64,000 bases of DNA from Paraphoma chrysanthemicola (taxonomy: Eukaryota > Ascomycota > Dothideomycetes > Pleosporales > Phaeosphaeriaceae), in the NCBI GenBank assembly GCA_020744225.1, contig JAGMWG010000010.1, positions 744,001 through 808,000 of the forward strand, written 5' to 3'. The notes under the pieces are model-generated. The model saw nothing but the letters and a program-made list of their open reading frames with translations. It ran no database searches and was not told where the DNA came from. This document shows, piece after piece, positions 10,990 through 22,754 of the stretch. How positions within the stretch are numbered: the first letter of the stretch is position 1; every line of letters starts with the position of its first letter. Both the position numbers and the translations under genes were made by a program.

Positions 10990-12195
10990 ATGGAGCCTTA
11001 CACATACAGACCATTTCACGACCCTGGTAAGCAGATTCGGCTTGTCACAGTCCGTCGAGACTGGACAGGCACTATCCGCTGCAAGTTCACGACATTCGAC
11101 ATTGCAGCCTCTCCGAGCTATCGTGCGCTTTCGTACACGTGGGGCGCTCCTACACCGACAAGAAGAATCGCCGTCGAGCAAGGGTATCTTGATATTAGAG
11201 AGAACTTGTGTCTCTTCCTCGACCAGTATTGCAAAGAGAGGGCAAGCCTGATATGGATCGATCAGCTCAGCATCGATCAATCGAATACCTCTGAACGCAA
11301 TTTACAAGTAGGCATGATGGGCCAGATCTTCACTCAAGCCGAGTGCGTCATAGTATGGCTAGGTGCCGACAAAATGCTCGTCGAAGCCGCACAAACAATC
11401 TCCAACCCTCCAGAAACGCCCGAGAAAGGATTCCAGCAATATGAAGCAGTAAGAACAATACTGAACAACGTGTACTTCACGCGCCTTTGGGTGGTACAAG
11501 AAGTCGTGCTCGCCAAGGACGTTTGGATCATGGCAGGACCCAAAGCATGGATATCTTGGGCCAATTTACGAGACGCTCTATCAGATGCCTTGTCGACGTC
11601 ATCACAGTGGAGAGGCGAGTGGGACCGCTATGGGTATACATATGCCGAACGGTGTCTTCCAGACCGCGCGCGCAGTCTGCTCTGGCGAGAACGCGACAGC
11701 CATCGCGACTTGGTCGAGTGTCTTGGAACTTTTGCAGATCATGACTGCGAGGACCCACGAGACAAAGTTTATGGGCTCTTGGCTCTTGTGAACCAGATCA
11801 ACGGGATGCCGATTGATTATTCCAAGTCAGCTCATCGTATACCGATTGACTACTCGATTTCTTCTCAAGACGTCTTCATCAATGTTATGAAGCATATATT
11901 GCCGACGAAAGAGGCTAAAGCGACACTTGTATTGTTGTGTCAGGAAATGCGGTTCAGTCAGACTGAGACTTTTGCTTGTCGAAGTCTGCTTGAAGCCTAT
12001 TTTCATCTCTTTGACCTCAGAATTTGGGACAAAGTTGCAGACCTGCCGATCGATGTTGGCTTCGAGGCTGTGGGAAACGATGGCGTGAGCTTCGATCTGC
12101 TCGATCAATCGGATGGAGATGGACATCGACTCCGACGCTGGAGGGATTGTTGGTGGCTGATGTATAATGGAAAGACAACATACTTCGAATGCTAA
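10990..12195 (+). CDS. HET-domain (heterokaryon incompatibility) protein
   Basis: Single exon, 401 residues. The N-terminal half is a HET domain: YRALSYTWGAP near residues 44-54, then the central block SLIWIDQLSIDQSNTSERNLQV with the aligned I-D-Q, then ECVIVWLG. Further on come FTRLWVVQEVVLA and DPRDKVYGLLALV, all typical of the 'HET in 6-OR' type. HET proteins control programmed cell death after fusion of incompatible hyphae and other non-self responses in filamentous ascomycetes. There is no NACHT or repeat domain, and the C-terminal 150 residues are not recognised. The gene appears intact. It is convergent with the tannase gene about 175 bp away. Which allele system it belongs to cannot be told from sequence. 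Confidence 0.88.
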   Translation: MEPYTYRPFHDPGKQIRLVTVRRDWTGTIRCKFTTFDIAASPSYRALSYTWGAPTPTRRIAVEQGYLDIRENLCLFLDQYCKERASLIWIDQLSIDQSNTSERNLQVGMMGQIFTQAECVIVWLGADKMLVEAAQTISNPPETPEKGFQQYEAVRTILNNVYFTRLWVVQEVVLAKDVWIMAGPKAWISWANLRDALSDALSTSSQWRGEWDRYGYTYAERCLPDRARSLLWRERDSHRDLVECLGTFADHDCEDPRDKVYGLLALVNQINGMPIDYSKSAHRIPIDYSISSQDVFINVMKHILPTKEAKATLVLLCQEMRFSQTETFACRSLLEAYFHLFDLRIWDKVADLPIDVGFEAVGNDGVSFDLLDQSDGDGHRLRRWRDCWWLMYNGKTTYFEC

Positions 12196-12235
12196 AGCTT
12201 GCGGTGTGAATTGCAGGTGATTGTCTTCTGGCTAA

Positions 12236-12255
12236 CATGCATATATATATGCATG
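12236..12255. repeat. Perfect 20-bp palindrome between convergent genes
   Basis: CATGC-(AT)5-GCATG is a perfect inverted repeat, 41 bp past the HET stop codon and 116 bp past the tannase stop. It could extrude as a cruciform or act in 3'-end formation. The AT core alone could arise by slippage, so function is only a suggestion. Confidence 0.8.
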
Positions 12256-12370
12256 AAAGTATGGTGCGCAAAGGTCAATCGATACAACATTCTTAACCAC
12301 TTCGAAATCACATATCAACACTCTCGACAACCATATATACAACGACTCCCGTTTCCATCCCTGCTCCCAT

Positions 12371-13900
12371 TCACTCGCACACAAAGCTCGAAGCAGACTT
12401 CGGATCCCCGCCCTTGTATATCGAGGTCAACGGCCATTGACACAACTCTTGCTCCCAATTCTCCCCTGCCACCGTCCTATTCGCCTTCAACGTCGCCGGT
12501 GCGACACCGCCTTCCACCCAGCTTACCAACTGCGCCAACGGATCCGTCGGCTGTGGCCCGACCCCACCGGCGCAATGAAGTACGCCCGGCGCCGTGAAGA
12601 TTCGATAGTAATCCGCCGCGCTGGAATCGAGGTCAAGGACGCGCTGGTAGTAATCCACTGTATTATTGAAAGGAATAAGCTGATCAGCTGTGCCGTGCCA
12701 AGTAATCATTTTGCCGTTATTTTGCTTGAAGCCCGTGAGATCTGGGTCACTTGTTCCAATCACTGAATCGAATTTGTTGACAGATAGACGGAACGCCGCA
12801 TCCCATTCTGCGTCTGTGTAGCTATATGGATCGAACGATTCGTTGCGTTGCAAGAAGACGCGATGCCAATCAAAAGGAAAGATGGATGGGACACCCGTGC
12901 ATGTCCCGTTTGCCGAGCATGTTGTGTTCCCAATGCCATTGAGAGGCGATTGTGGCGTGATTTGGTACCATTGGAACTTTCCGTCTGAGAAATGCGGGCC
13001 GGACCAGATTTCTTGAATAACCGCTGCGCCTTGTGCGGTGATTGTGCCATTTGCATCAGGACATGAGTATGGTTGGCCGACCACAGACTTTGGATCGAAT
13101 GCGCATTGGCCGTATAAGCCTACGACGCCGTCTTTCAAGCCGTCGAGCTCATCACACGCTGCGATTCCTGCGGCGATGAGTGCGTTGAACTCGCATTGGG
13201 ATGGGAAGTATCTCGCCTCGTTCATGACGCGTTGCGGCCAGAACATTGTCGGGATGAATTCACCCCAATTGATTGCTGGAGCTATAGCCAGGATACCGTC
13301 GTATGCGTCAGGATATCGCTGTGCCATCATAAGTCCTTGACGTCCGCCTTGGGAGCATCCATTCCAGTATGATTTCGTGATGGCTTTGCCGTAGTATGCT
13401 TCGGTGACCTGTTTCCCAAGGACGGTCATGTCGTTGAGGGCTGTCGCTGCGAAGTCTTGTAATTGATACCAGTTGATGTTTCCTGGGCTCACGAGCCCCC
13501 ATGATGCGGTTGTCGCAGTAGCAGCGTGGCCACCATCAGTCGAGACTGCGGCGTACCCCTTTGCGACTGCGAGAATGACTTGTTGTGGGATAAGACCAGC
13601 TACCCAGCCGCCTCCACCGACGCCTTGGAAACGGCCGTTCCACTCATTAGGAAGCCAGACTCCCGTGTTAATGGTGTCGTTTTGGCCTGGGTGTGTATAC
13701 GTGATGGTTACATTGCAGAAGCTGGTTGGTGGATTTGAAAGGGGTGAGTTGTTGACTTGTACAGCATTAATGGAGAGGATAGATGCGCCGAAGAGCTTGA
13801 GCGTGGGCAGTGTATTGGCATCACAGCTGTTTGCCGCGACGACGGTGGTGAAGGAGGAAAGTGCCAAGGAGCAAACGAGGGCAATGCCTGGAACTCTCAT
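12371..13900 (-). CDS. Secreted tannase/feruloyl esterase family protein
   Basis: Single exon, 509 residues from the ATG at 13900. That start gives a clear signal peptide (MRVPGIALVCSLALSSFTTVVAA); the frame continues upstream but the added residues would precede it. Family marks are GCSQGGRQG with the nucleophile Ser near residue 183, PDAYDGILAIAPA, the calcium-binding loop CDELDGLKDGVV, the catalytic-Asp region WHGTADQLIPF and the C-terminal catalytic His in GVLHCAGG. The cysteines beside the nucleophile (GCS) and next to the His (HC) form the disulphide typical of the family. These enzymes cleave ester bonds in gallotannins or release ferulic acid from plant cell walls. Several N-x-S/T sites fit secretion. 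Substrate (gallate versus ferulate) is not decidable. It implies a plant-associated or saprotrophic lifestyle. Confidence 0.93.
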   Translation of the reverse strand: MRVPGIALVCSLALSSFTTVVAANSCDANTLPTLKLFGASILSINAVQVNNSPLSNPPTSFCNVTITYTHPGQNDTINTGVWLPNEWNGRFQGVGGGGWVAGLIPQQVILAVAKGYAAVSTDGGHAATATTASWGLVSPGNINWYQLQDFAATALNDMTVLGKQVTEAYYGKAITKSYWNGCSQGGRQGLMMAQRYPDAYDGILAIAPAINWGEFIPTMFWPQRVMNEARYFPSQCEFNALIAAGIAACDELDGLKDGVVGLYGQCAFDPKSVVGQPYSCPDANGTITAQGAAVIQEIWSGPHFSDGKFQWYQITPQSPLNGIGNTTCSANGTCTGVPSIFPFDWHRVFLQRNESFDPYSYTDAEWDAAFRLSVNKFDSVIGTSDPDLTGFKQNNGKMITWHGTADQLIPFNNTVDYYQRVLDLDSSAADYYRIFTAPGVLHCAGGVGPQPTDPLAQLVSWVEGGVAPATLKANRTVAGENWEQELCQWPLTSIYKGGDPKSASSFVCE

Positions 13901-15471
13901 ATTGCTCTTGGAAGGGGCCCGATTGAGCTGATTCCAAAGCTTGAGATGCAACATGTCTGTTGGAGACAGCCTTGTTGTGGTCTTATACCATGTCAATCAT
14001 GCTTCATTTCTTAGGTCGTCGTAATGGAGCCGTGCAATCTGCCGATACACGTTGGAAGTAGATGCGGCCCCACGTTCCAATCGATGCCCTGGTCCCATCA
14101 TGTGGATCCAATGGAAACTTCTAATCACCCATGCCGACCAATGACCAAGGCGTATTTCCGACTGGGGTTGTAGTACTCCGCATGCTAGCGAGAGCAGTGT
14201 GTTCACATTCGACCAACGGGCTTGGACACGGCGCGTAGCCGTGGTCTCCCGGGTTTCGAGACATACTGGAAGGACTCCCGTGTCACATGAATTACTGTTA
14301 GCCGTGCCGTTACTGTTGATGGACGCCTACTGCACGCCATTTGGTTCTCAGCCTCTCGCAATTCCCGCTAGCTGCGTTCCCCGCATTTTGCATCCTTGCT
14401 CTAAGCTCCCCGCAGTGTGGGCGTTCCTCAGAGCCTGATGTGAAGACAGACCCCCGCGTCCGGGACTGAACTCTCAGCCGTGAGCAGCCTTTAGTTCGTC
14501 TAGTCGTCGGATATTTCGTTTTTAGCGGGCGTGACTTCAAGGCTTTCTGTTGCGGGCCCCTAGACACATGCGCGTTGTGATGGCGACAAAAACTGCAGAT
14601 AGCACGCAACAGGAGCTCGTTCACAATTGCTTAAACGGTTTGCTGGTAGACAGTGACGTGTAGTGGATAAGGACATTGGGCACTGTGTAAGACAACAACA
14701 GGACGAAGACACGGGGAAGCACGGAGATAGCGTGAACGCACGCACTACAGCGTTGATGGTCGTCATTAGCTGCATAAATATATCTCGCCGAAGCTTTCCC
14801 GGAAAACTAAAGGGGAATACTCTCTGCGCTAGATGATTCACGCCACTCTCTTAACCTCGGAAATTTTATGACTAATCTCAAATTGGAAGTTACTGGGTAC
14901 TTGACTCGGACGCCTTGGAAATATGACAAAGTAAGGATCGAGGGTTGTTGATTGCTTGGTTCACTATTCAATTGTAACCCTGATGTTGACCGGCATATTC
15001 CAAGCTTCGGTATCGTTCGCTCCGCACAACAATGAGGACTAGGCATCACACGAAGCACATCGCGCTAGCTTTACACATTGGCGGTACCACGCTCGTGCTT
15101 TCTTTATTTCCACTAGCGCGTTGAAAACCATGGTGTGTGATCTTTGATTTCTCCGGTAAGCCAGACTCTGTTTGCGTTGCGCCGTTGCCCGAGATCAATT
15201 GAGCATGCTGATTGCACGTATCAGACTGTATGAGAAGACGAGGTGAGAAGTCGGGTTTGATGGTTGGTGTCGGGACGAGCTACCCCGCCACGCTGACGCA
15301 GGATGCAGGCGGCTCTGCACCCCAACCTGCACGAGCTGTGCTTTTAACCTCAGCTCATTCCATGCGTGATGAATCACGTCATCAGTCGTACACAAGGCCG
15401 CATCGTCGCGCGCGCAGCGCACTACCCTTCGATCAGAGGCTCTATGGGATACTACAGGTGACCGTTGCATC
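13901..15471. other. Intergenic region, about 1.6 kb, nothing supported
   Basis: This lies upstream of both the tannase gene (minus) and the NLR-like gene (plus). ORFs here are short, overlap on both strands and show no family. A divergent promoter region is likely. Confidence 0.45.
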
Positions 15472-18400
15472 ATGCGTCTCTTGCGATTGCACGGCGACGG
15501 CCACATCACCTCCACTGAGTACTATAGTCACATACCTCCGTATGCAATCCTTTCGCATACGTGGGGCACTGACGAGGAAGAAGTATCCTTCAAAGATCTG
15601 AATGATGGCATGGCCAGACAGAAGAAGGGTTACAGCAAGCTGTCCTTCTGCGGCAGACAGGCCGCAGCCGACGGAATTGAACACTTCTGGGTCGATACCT
15701 GTTCAATTGACAAGTCTAGCAGCGCAGAACTATCAGAGGCTATTAATTCGATGTTCAAATGGTACCAAAACTCCGAGAGATGTTACGTTTACCTCACCGA
15801 TGTAGCCACCGACGCAGCTCGTTGGGCGCAAAGTGGCTCGCAATGGGAGCATGACTTTAGAAAGAGCAGGTGGTTTACCCGTGGCTGGACACTTCAAGAG
15901 CTTCTGGCACCTAAAGTCGTGCAATTCTTTTCACGAGAAGGCCACACTCTTGGCGATAAAGCCTCACTCATGCACATTCTCCACGATATTACAGGTATCG
16001 GAGTCGATGCTCTCCAGGGAGGGTCATTGGGCAATTTAAGCATTGAAGAGCGTTTATCCTGGTCGAAAGTTCGAACAACGAAGCGTGAAGAAGATGCCGT
16101 ATACTGTCTGTTAGGCCTTTTTGATGTCTATATGCCTCCAATATATGGAGAAGGGCGCGAGAAAGCTTTCACCCGGCTCAAACGAGAATTGTACGAAGGG
16201 TCCAAAGACTTGATTACCGATAGTCCTGTCATTGACCTTGCCCGGGACACGAGTTGGGGCAGGTTACGCCACTGGCTTTCTGCTCCAGATCCGTCAGCGA
16301 ACTTCCAGCAAGCTCTGAAGCAGCGACAAGCGGAAACTGGCTCATGGTTGCTCGAAAGTAAGCATTATGAGGCCTGGATGTCTTCGGCGCCATCTTTCCT
16401 CTGGCTTTATGGGATCCCAGGTTCCGGGAAGACCGTTCTAAGCTCCGCGGTCCTCCAATATGTCAAGGCCGTCTGTCAAAATGAAACTAACAGTGCCGTC
16501 ACGTACTTCTATTTTGACTTCAAAGACTCTCAGAAGCAGTACACTGAGTCAATGCTGCGATCTATGGTTGATCAGCTTGCGCAGCAATCTGCTAACCTAC
16601 CTTCCCGCCTGAAGGACTTGTACGTCATGCACGATCATGGGAAACGGCAGCCAACGTTAGACTCTCTACTAAACTTGGTGAGGGAACTAGCGCAGGGAAT
16701 TCATCACATCTATATCGTACTCGATGCCCTCGACGAGTGCTCCCAACGTCCGGAGCTTCTGGAAGTCATCAGCATCATGGCGCAGTGGCCAAGCGGCAAT
16801 ACCCACATACTTGTCACGAGTCGGCGGGAGAGGGACCTCGAAAGCTCTTTGGAAGATCTCGGAGACCGGGAGAATAGTATTTGTCTCACAAGTAAAGTGG
16901 TTGATGATGACATCAGGAAATATGTCCGCCAGAGATTGGCAGACGACAAAACTTTGAGCAAATGGGGCAAAGACACTGTTCTGAAAGCAGAAATCGAAAC
17001 TGCGTTAATGCAAGGATCCCAGGGAATGTAAGCGTTTTTGCCGCGTAAATGAATCTTGTCCTTACGACTTACTGACTCCTGACTAACTACGGACTATTTT
17101 AGGTTCCGCTGGGCCGTCTGCCAACTGGATTTACTCAGGAAGTGCCGGAATAGAGCCTTATTACGGAAGTCTCTTGCCACTTTGCCCCCGACTTTAGACA
17201 AGACTTACGAGGTCATCTTGGCGAATATCTCCGAAGATGACTCAATGTACGCGAAGCGCATCTTGAGATGGCTGACGTTCGCAGACCGACCTTTCACGCT
17301 GGACGCGATCGCCGAAGTCATTGCGATTGACGTGAATCGTGAACCTTGTTTTGATGAAGAAGAGATATTGGAAGACTCTCTCGAAGTTCTTGACATCTGC
17401 TCTGGCCTAGTCAGGATAGCCACAGAAGTCGTCGACGACGAGATCGGCCTGACCAGACAAGTTGTCACGCTTGCGCACTATTCTGTCAAGGAATACCTCA
17501 TGTCCGAGAGAATACACTTCGGACCGGTTGCGCAATATGGATTGCATCTTCATCTTGGCCACAGTATGATGGCAAACGCGTGCCTCGGATATCTCTTGCA
17601 ATTTCAACAAGCAAAGTTATCTAAAGACCTTCTGCATTACCGACATCTAGCGCGATATACTGCTGCGTTCTGGATGAGTCACGCAAGACGGTCAGGTAGC
17701 TATGTCGTAGAGACAATGGCGATGGCTGTTCGTTTAATGTCATTTGACAATCCGGCTTACCACAACTGGATCCGAATTCGAGAATGCGACGTCAGTCAAT
17801 CATGGGAAGAGCCCATCCTTAACCTATCAATTCCGGACGGCCCTCTCCCGCTTTACAATGCAGCACTCTTTGGTATACCAGAGCTTGTCAAGCTCTTAAT
17901 TGATCGAGGCGACGATGTCAATGAAACGAGCGGACTTTATGGTGCTGCGTATGGTACTGCGCTTCAAGCAGCTGCGAGTGAAGGCAATGAAGAAGTCGTC
18001 TTATTGCTTCTTGCAAATGGCGCCGATATTGATGGATGCAGCTCATTCCACGGGAGCGCACTCCAAGCATCATCAAAACATGGACATGAGCAAATCGTGT
18101 CAGTTCTTCTGGATAATGGTGCCGATGTAAACACTCGCGGAGGTCTGCACAGTTCTGCGCTAGGCTCAGCGTCGATGTACAATCGAGCAACGATTGTGAA
18201 GCGCCTTCTTGATGCTGGAGCAGACGTAACGATCACAGACTTCCGCGGCCGACCGCCATTGATGTACGCGGCTCAAATGGGCTACTTTGATATCGTCAAG
18301 GAGCTTGTGCAGTATGGTGCTGATGTAGAGGTTGTCGACGGGGGAGGATATACCCCACTGCTTTGTGCATCCGAAAGAGGCCATTTAGAGATAGTCAATT

Positions 18401-19272
18401 TCTTCATCGACTGCGGAGCCAAAGTATCGGTCAAGAACAGCAATGGTTGGGCGCCATTGACGTTCGCGTCGGAATCTGGCTTCACCGAGGTCGTCGCGTT
18501 GCTGCTCAATGAAGGAGTGGACATGGCCACAACTTATAGTGGTGGGAGGACAGCATTTATTGCTGCAGCGAGCAGCGGCCATTTGGATGTGGTGAAGCTC
18601 TTCCTGCGTCGTCCCGAAACGCGTATCAATTCAGTGAACGGTCGCGGACGGACCGCACTATTCTGCGCTACAATGAATAACCATATCAGCATAGTGGAGC
18701 TCCTACTATCGTTTGGTGCCGAACCAAGGCTCCAAGATGTGTACGGAGAAAGTGCAATGTCACAAGCTGCATCTTGTGGATACAATTCTGTCCTCGAATG
18801 TCTCCTGGCGGCGCCCGGTATGGACCCCAATGGAAAAGACCAATATGATCGCACACTCTTATGGTGGGCAGCTGCTAGTGGCCAAGAAGCTACCGTCGCC
18901 ATGTTGATAAACAAGTACAAAGGCGATACCAACATAGCGGACAAGAGTGGACGGACTCCGCTCACCATCGCTCTCAAAAACGGCCACAGCAGCATGAGAA
19001 AGCTTCTCTTGAGTGAGGACAACGAAGACTTCAAGGGCGATCTTGATCATTACAGTTCTCTCGGTGATCTGAATGACCAATCTGACATTCAATGCGATAT
19101 CTGCACCCGAGGGATACCAGATGCCGAGCCCCATTATCACTGCTCAGAATGCGCCAATGGAGATTGGGATATATGCGAAGACTGCCGAGATACAGGCTTG
19201 ACATGCATGGATGCTGCGCACGAACTCTCAAAACGGACGAAAGCGCTTGGGGTCTGGGTTGACGTTGCGTGA
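15472..19272 (+). CDS. HET-NACHT-ankyrin-ZZ NLR-like protein
   Basis: Two exons, 15472-17027 and 17103-19272, make 1241 residues; splicing restores the conserved MFRWAVCQLD block after the NACHT. Domain order: (1) HET domain of the HET-E/D/R type at the N-terminus, with YAILSHTWGTDEEEVSF and FWVDTCSIDK near residues 72-81, then WFTRGWTLQELLAP and KREEDAVYCLLGLF; (2) NACHT NTPase with Walker A GIPGSGKT near residues 314-321 and Walker B IYIVLDALDEC near 413-423; (3) about twelve ankyrin repeats from about 760 to 1165; (4) a C-terminal ZZ-type zinc finger, CDICTRGIP ... HYHCSECANGDWDICEDC. Fungal NLRs of this layout are thought to sense non-self or danger signals through the repeats and trigger cell death through HET. 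The gene appears intact. Ligand unknown; the ZZ finger as an added recognition module is inference. Confidence 0.93.
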
Positions 19273-20914
19273 GGGTAACGAGGCATTAGAGAGAGCATCT
19301 CTCCGGAAGTCGGAGGCTCCAAGATCAACGAACGTGCAGACTCAATCTCCGTACAGAAAAATTCAAGACTACTCCAGGCTGATGAATCCACGAGGCCGCG
19401 CTGGGGATTGCCACGTTCTGCAGGATCTATCCCTTGTAACCCTTCCCGATATGTTACTGTTAGAATTACAAGAAGACACTTGGGAGACTAACATCATGGC
19501 ACTTGTCTTCGACTCGGTGCGTAGTGGGGATTGTAAAAGCACTTAGGGCCGCGTTTCGACATCAGTCTATTCAGACTAGCCAATCCCAAGATGCACTTTA
19601 GCGCACCCCAATCTCCGCAGGAGGACGTAGAGATCCTGTAGAATTCTCTGTGATAGTACAAGGCTATCACGGCTATCACTTGAAGGTCTTGGTGAGTGAG
19701 AGCGCTAGATCTTCGGTAAATTCCGTACCTTGGCAATCCTACGCCCACCAGTATCAAACATACTCCTAGCTTGTCTTCCTCTTTGGACCTAGCGTAAAGC
19801 GATAATTCCATGAACGATCATAGAGCAAGCTATCTTTCGGCGGTGAGCATGCAGCAGCGAACTGGCTCGAACAGTTTGTGGTGGACATCTGTTGAATCAG
19901 GTGTGTTGCCCAGGGGATAATCACCAAGGATGGAGTTATTTGCTACCAACAGTGTGGGCACTGGAATTCCCTGTTCGCAAGGTGTGCGATAAATGGACAT
20001 TGTTGTTAGGCGGCCAGAGCTGTGCTATAAACCGATCCTTGTCATGCAAGTCAGCGGTGAACACTATACAGCCGGCCACATCCGAACAAGGCTTGAAAGT
20101 CTCCACGCCGTAGGATCTGTACTGGAGTGCATTGAATGCCGTGAATGCCAGCAATTAATATTGTGTCTCAGTACTGTAATCCCCGACATTTTCACACCTT
20201 CCAAAGTTGGCAAATCTGAAGGCACGTACCACGTACCATACGTGCGTAGACATATCAAGTAATGTACAACTCGCGCATTAGCCAGTGAGGAAATCAGAAC
20301 ATTGAAGAGCCTCCCGGGCGCGTAAATGCCAAGGTGTGAAAACTTCGATGTGGGGAGTGTGGATCATAGGACTTTCTGCGCTGTACATGCAAGTGAGAGC
20401 CAACAGGTGAGTAAATGCGCTATTGATCAGTCTCGTACGAGTACTATTCCATTATAGGATATGTATCCTAAATTCTCTCTACCTTTTGAGCTGCTCAACG
20501 CAGCGGGAATAGACCCGCGTACTGATAATTTCCGGCAAAGTTCAAGGCTTCCTGCATCTGAAGATAGTAAGATCATGCATGTCAGCAATTATACGATGTT
20601 GACCGAAGATCAAAGGCTAATTCATCTGTTTGTGCGACCGTCTACCGTGGTCTCCCCACGAAGTTCAAGCCACTCGTCACACTGCATTGAGAGAAGTTCG
20701 CCGTTGTGAACGAATCAATTGCGTAGAATCTGGGCGCATCCAATGGCACGCTGCCCGCGAAATACGGACGTCTGTGGAGAAGGGATGAAAGTTGAGGCGA
20801 AGCCCACCGTAGGAAGCTCTAGCATTTCACGGGCATACCTTTATCGTTTCACCGCATCATACGTTGCACGAACCATATTTCTAGTCGGTGTGCACTTCAT
20901 GCACCCTCGCGCGC
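19273..20914. other. Intergenic region, about 1.6 kb, nothing supported
   Basis: No ORF over 115 codons and no recognisable family on either strand. Several short stretches look AT-richer than the neighbouring genes. It could hold decayed sequence or an untranslated RNA, but I see no positive evidence. Confidence 0.4.
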
Positions 20915-20924
20915 GTATAAGTAT
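20915..20924 (+). promoter_or_regulatory. TATA-like element before small secreted protein gene
   Basis: GTATAAGTAT lies about 85 bp before the ATG at 21006, a reasonable distance for a fungal TATA box. This is pattern and position only. Confidence 0.35.
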
Positions 20925-21005
20925 TGATGTCAGCTCCATCTTAATGTCTCTACCCAAGAATTCGCAAATCTACACCTACCTTCTTGTTGGCATCTAATTC
21001 GCAAA

Positions 21006-21698
21006 ATGGTCAAAGTCATCCCTTACGTCGCCTCTCTATTGGCCCTTGGTCAGGCTGTAGCTGCTGCCAAGGCAGTGACCTCCTTTTCGGAGTGGGTTGA
21101 TGGCATACTCGAGAATCCTGATGGAGACAACATGACACCCGAGGAGGTTATCGATGCCTTCAACAAAGGGCAATTCAGTCCCCCATCAGGTAGGTCAACT
21201 GTCTAACACATACATTTTGCCTGCTTGGGCGCTAATTTCTTCACAATCATAGCCAAGTTCGGACGTAGCTTGGTTGAGAAGCGTGCCACCTGCTATGAGT
21301 TTCCTACCCTAACTTGTCTTGTATGTATAAATCAAACCCTTACTCAAGATACCAGCCAAGCGATTTCACTAACATCGCTTGTCTTATTAGATTACCGATG
21401 CTGTTGCATGCGTCAACACCGTCGCCCGCAAAACCAACTGCAAAGGCATTTATCTCCAGTGCCAGATTGGTACTGCCGTTTTGACGACGGACGGTACGAC
21501 AGACTCTTCTTGGTAAGCAGCCCCATCAACGAGTTAGAGATTACTGAAACTAACTTTCAATCTTATCACAGCAACGACGTCGCCCGTGGCGGAGGGTTCA
21601 TTCTGGATCGTTGCGTTGTTGCAGGTAGCAACGTGGTTCAAGGATCGGAATTTGCTTACGGAAATGGAAACGAATTAGTTCGACTCCGAAAATCTTGA
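21006..21698 (+). CDS. Small secreted cysteine-containing protein with Lys-Arg site
   Basis: Four exons, 21006-21189, 21253-21320, 21391-21512 and 21572-21698, give 166 residues with every junction in frame. The N-terminus is a signal peptide (MVKVIPYVASLLALGQAVAAA). A pro-region follows, rich in D and E (DGDNMTPEEVIDAF), ending at a Lys-Arg pair near residue 72 (LVEKR). Kex2-type cleavage there would release a mature peptide of about 94 residues with seven cysteines. Such pre-pro-mature architecture is common in fungal secreted effectors, antimicrobial or killer-like proteins and some pheromone-like peptides; I do not recognise the family and assign no activity. Three introns in so short a gene, each keeping the frame, argue that it is real. 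Confidence 0.72.
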
Positions 21699-22256
21699 GT
21701 ATGGGTAGAGAACATCTTAAAGATGAACCTCTCACTGAAAAACATGGTGTTGATACCTTGGAGTTCGATCGAGTAACCGCATTCCCTATCGCACACCAGT
21801 TAAAAGTGCCCGATGGCAAGTTCAAAGATATCTATACAACTCCAACTTGGTGTCCTTCAAGTGAGTGATGTAGTTGGTAAAGTAGAGATGACAGCGTTCT
21901 GCTTCAGAGTGGATATCAAGCGTGCGCTTTATTGGATCCCGCTTGCTTGTTGATCATTGTCGTTTGCGACGACTCTTCAAGCGGTGCAATCACCTTCTAG
22001 TAGTAGGTAGACGCTACTGCTGTAGAAGTTCATGGTCATGGCAGTAGATCGTTATGTCCATACGTACTCATTGCTCAAGACTGAATATCAACTATTTAGC
22101 TTAGCGAAAGGCGATTTCCAGTTGCGGTCCGTGCCGGAACGGATGGCACGAATGCCATGTGGACGTGTTAATTGATATCATAGCCAATCGCCCCGTCGAC
22201 ATCCAACTCAACGTCGTCAAAAGTCTCTTTTGACATCCAGCCAATATCCCTCTGGC
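21699..22256. other. Intergenic region, nothing supported
   Basis: No ORF with family signature. The sequence between the secreted-protein gene and the membrane-like fragment has no feature I can name. Confidence 0.4.
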
Positions 22257-22706
22257 CTATTCTAACGTGATGAAGAGATCGAGACAGGATATCGTTGCGG
22301 CCGCACATCGCTGATCGTGGCGCTGACGGACAGTACAATCTGTCAAAAAGTCATCTGAAGCATATGTGTAGAATGGTGACAATTGTGATGATATGTATGG
22401 ACGAACGCACGTCCTGACAACCATTGGAGCGCAAAGAACGAGGGATGGCATCTTGATCGATGTTATGTGGACTTCCGTGAAGGCCCATTCGCTGACGACA
22501 GATGTGGTAGCTACACCCAGAACCTCTAAAGAAGTAGCGATCGCAAGAAGGATCGTGAACGTGGTAGGTGCCACCAACATTGGAAACACAAGTCCTCTTC
22601 CGTTCTCCAGAACAAGGTTACGATGGGCTTGCCAGGCTAGCAGTGCAATTGCCGTTAGTCTGACTAGCGCAAAAATCCAAAGGCCAAATACATTCGGCCG
22701 TGTGTT
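22257..22706 (-). pseudogene. Membrane-protein-like fragment, no start codon
   Basis: On the minus strand the frame is open from just after a stop near 22709 to 22257. The 5' part reads as hydrophobic helix-like sequence (NVFGLWIFALVRLTAIALLAW, then FPMLVAPTTFTILLAIAT and VLGVATTSVV), resembling an internal part of a multi-pass membrane protein. There is no ATG until well inside (MFPML), and the C-terminal portion loses the hydrophobic pattern. It is probably a decayed exon or gene fragment; an exon of an unmodelled gene is the alternative. Family unknown. Confidence 0.35.
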
Positions 22707-22754
22707 TTAGCTACGCACTCTGTATAGAGGTGTAGAAAGACACTATCACCCACA

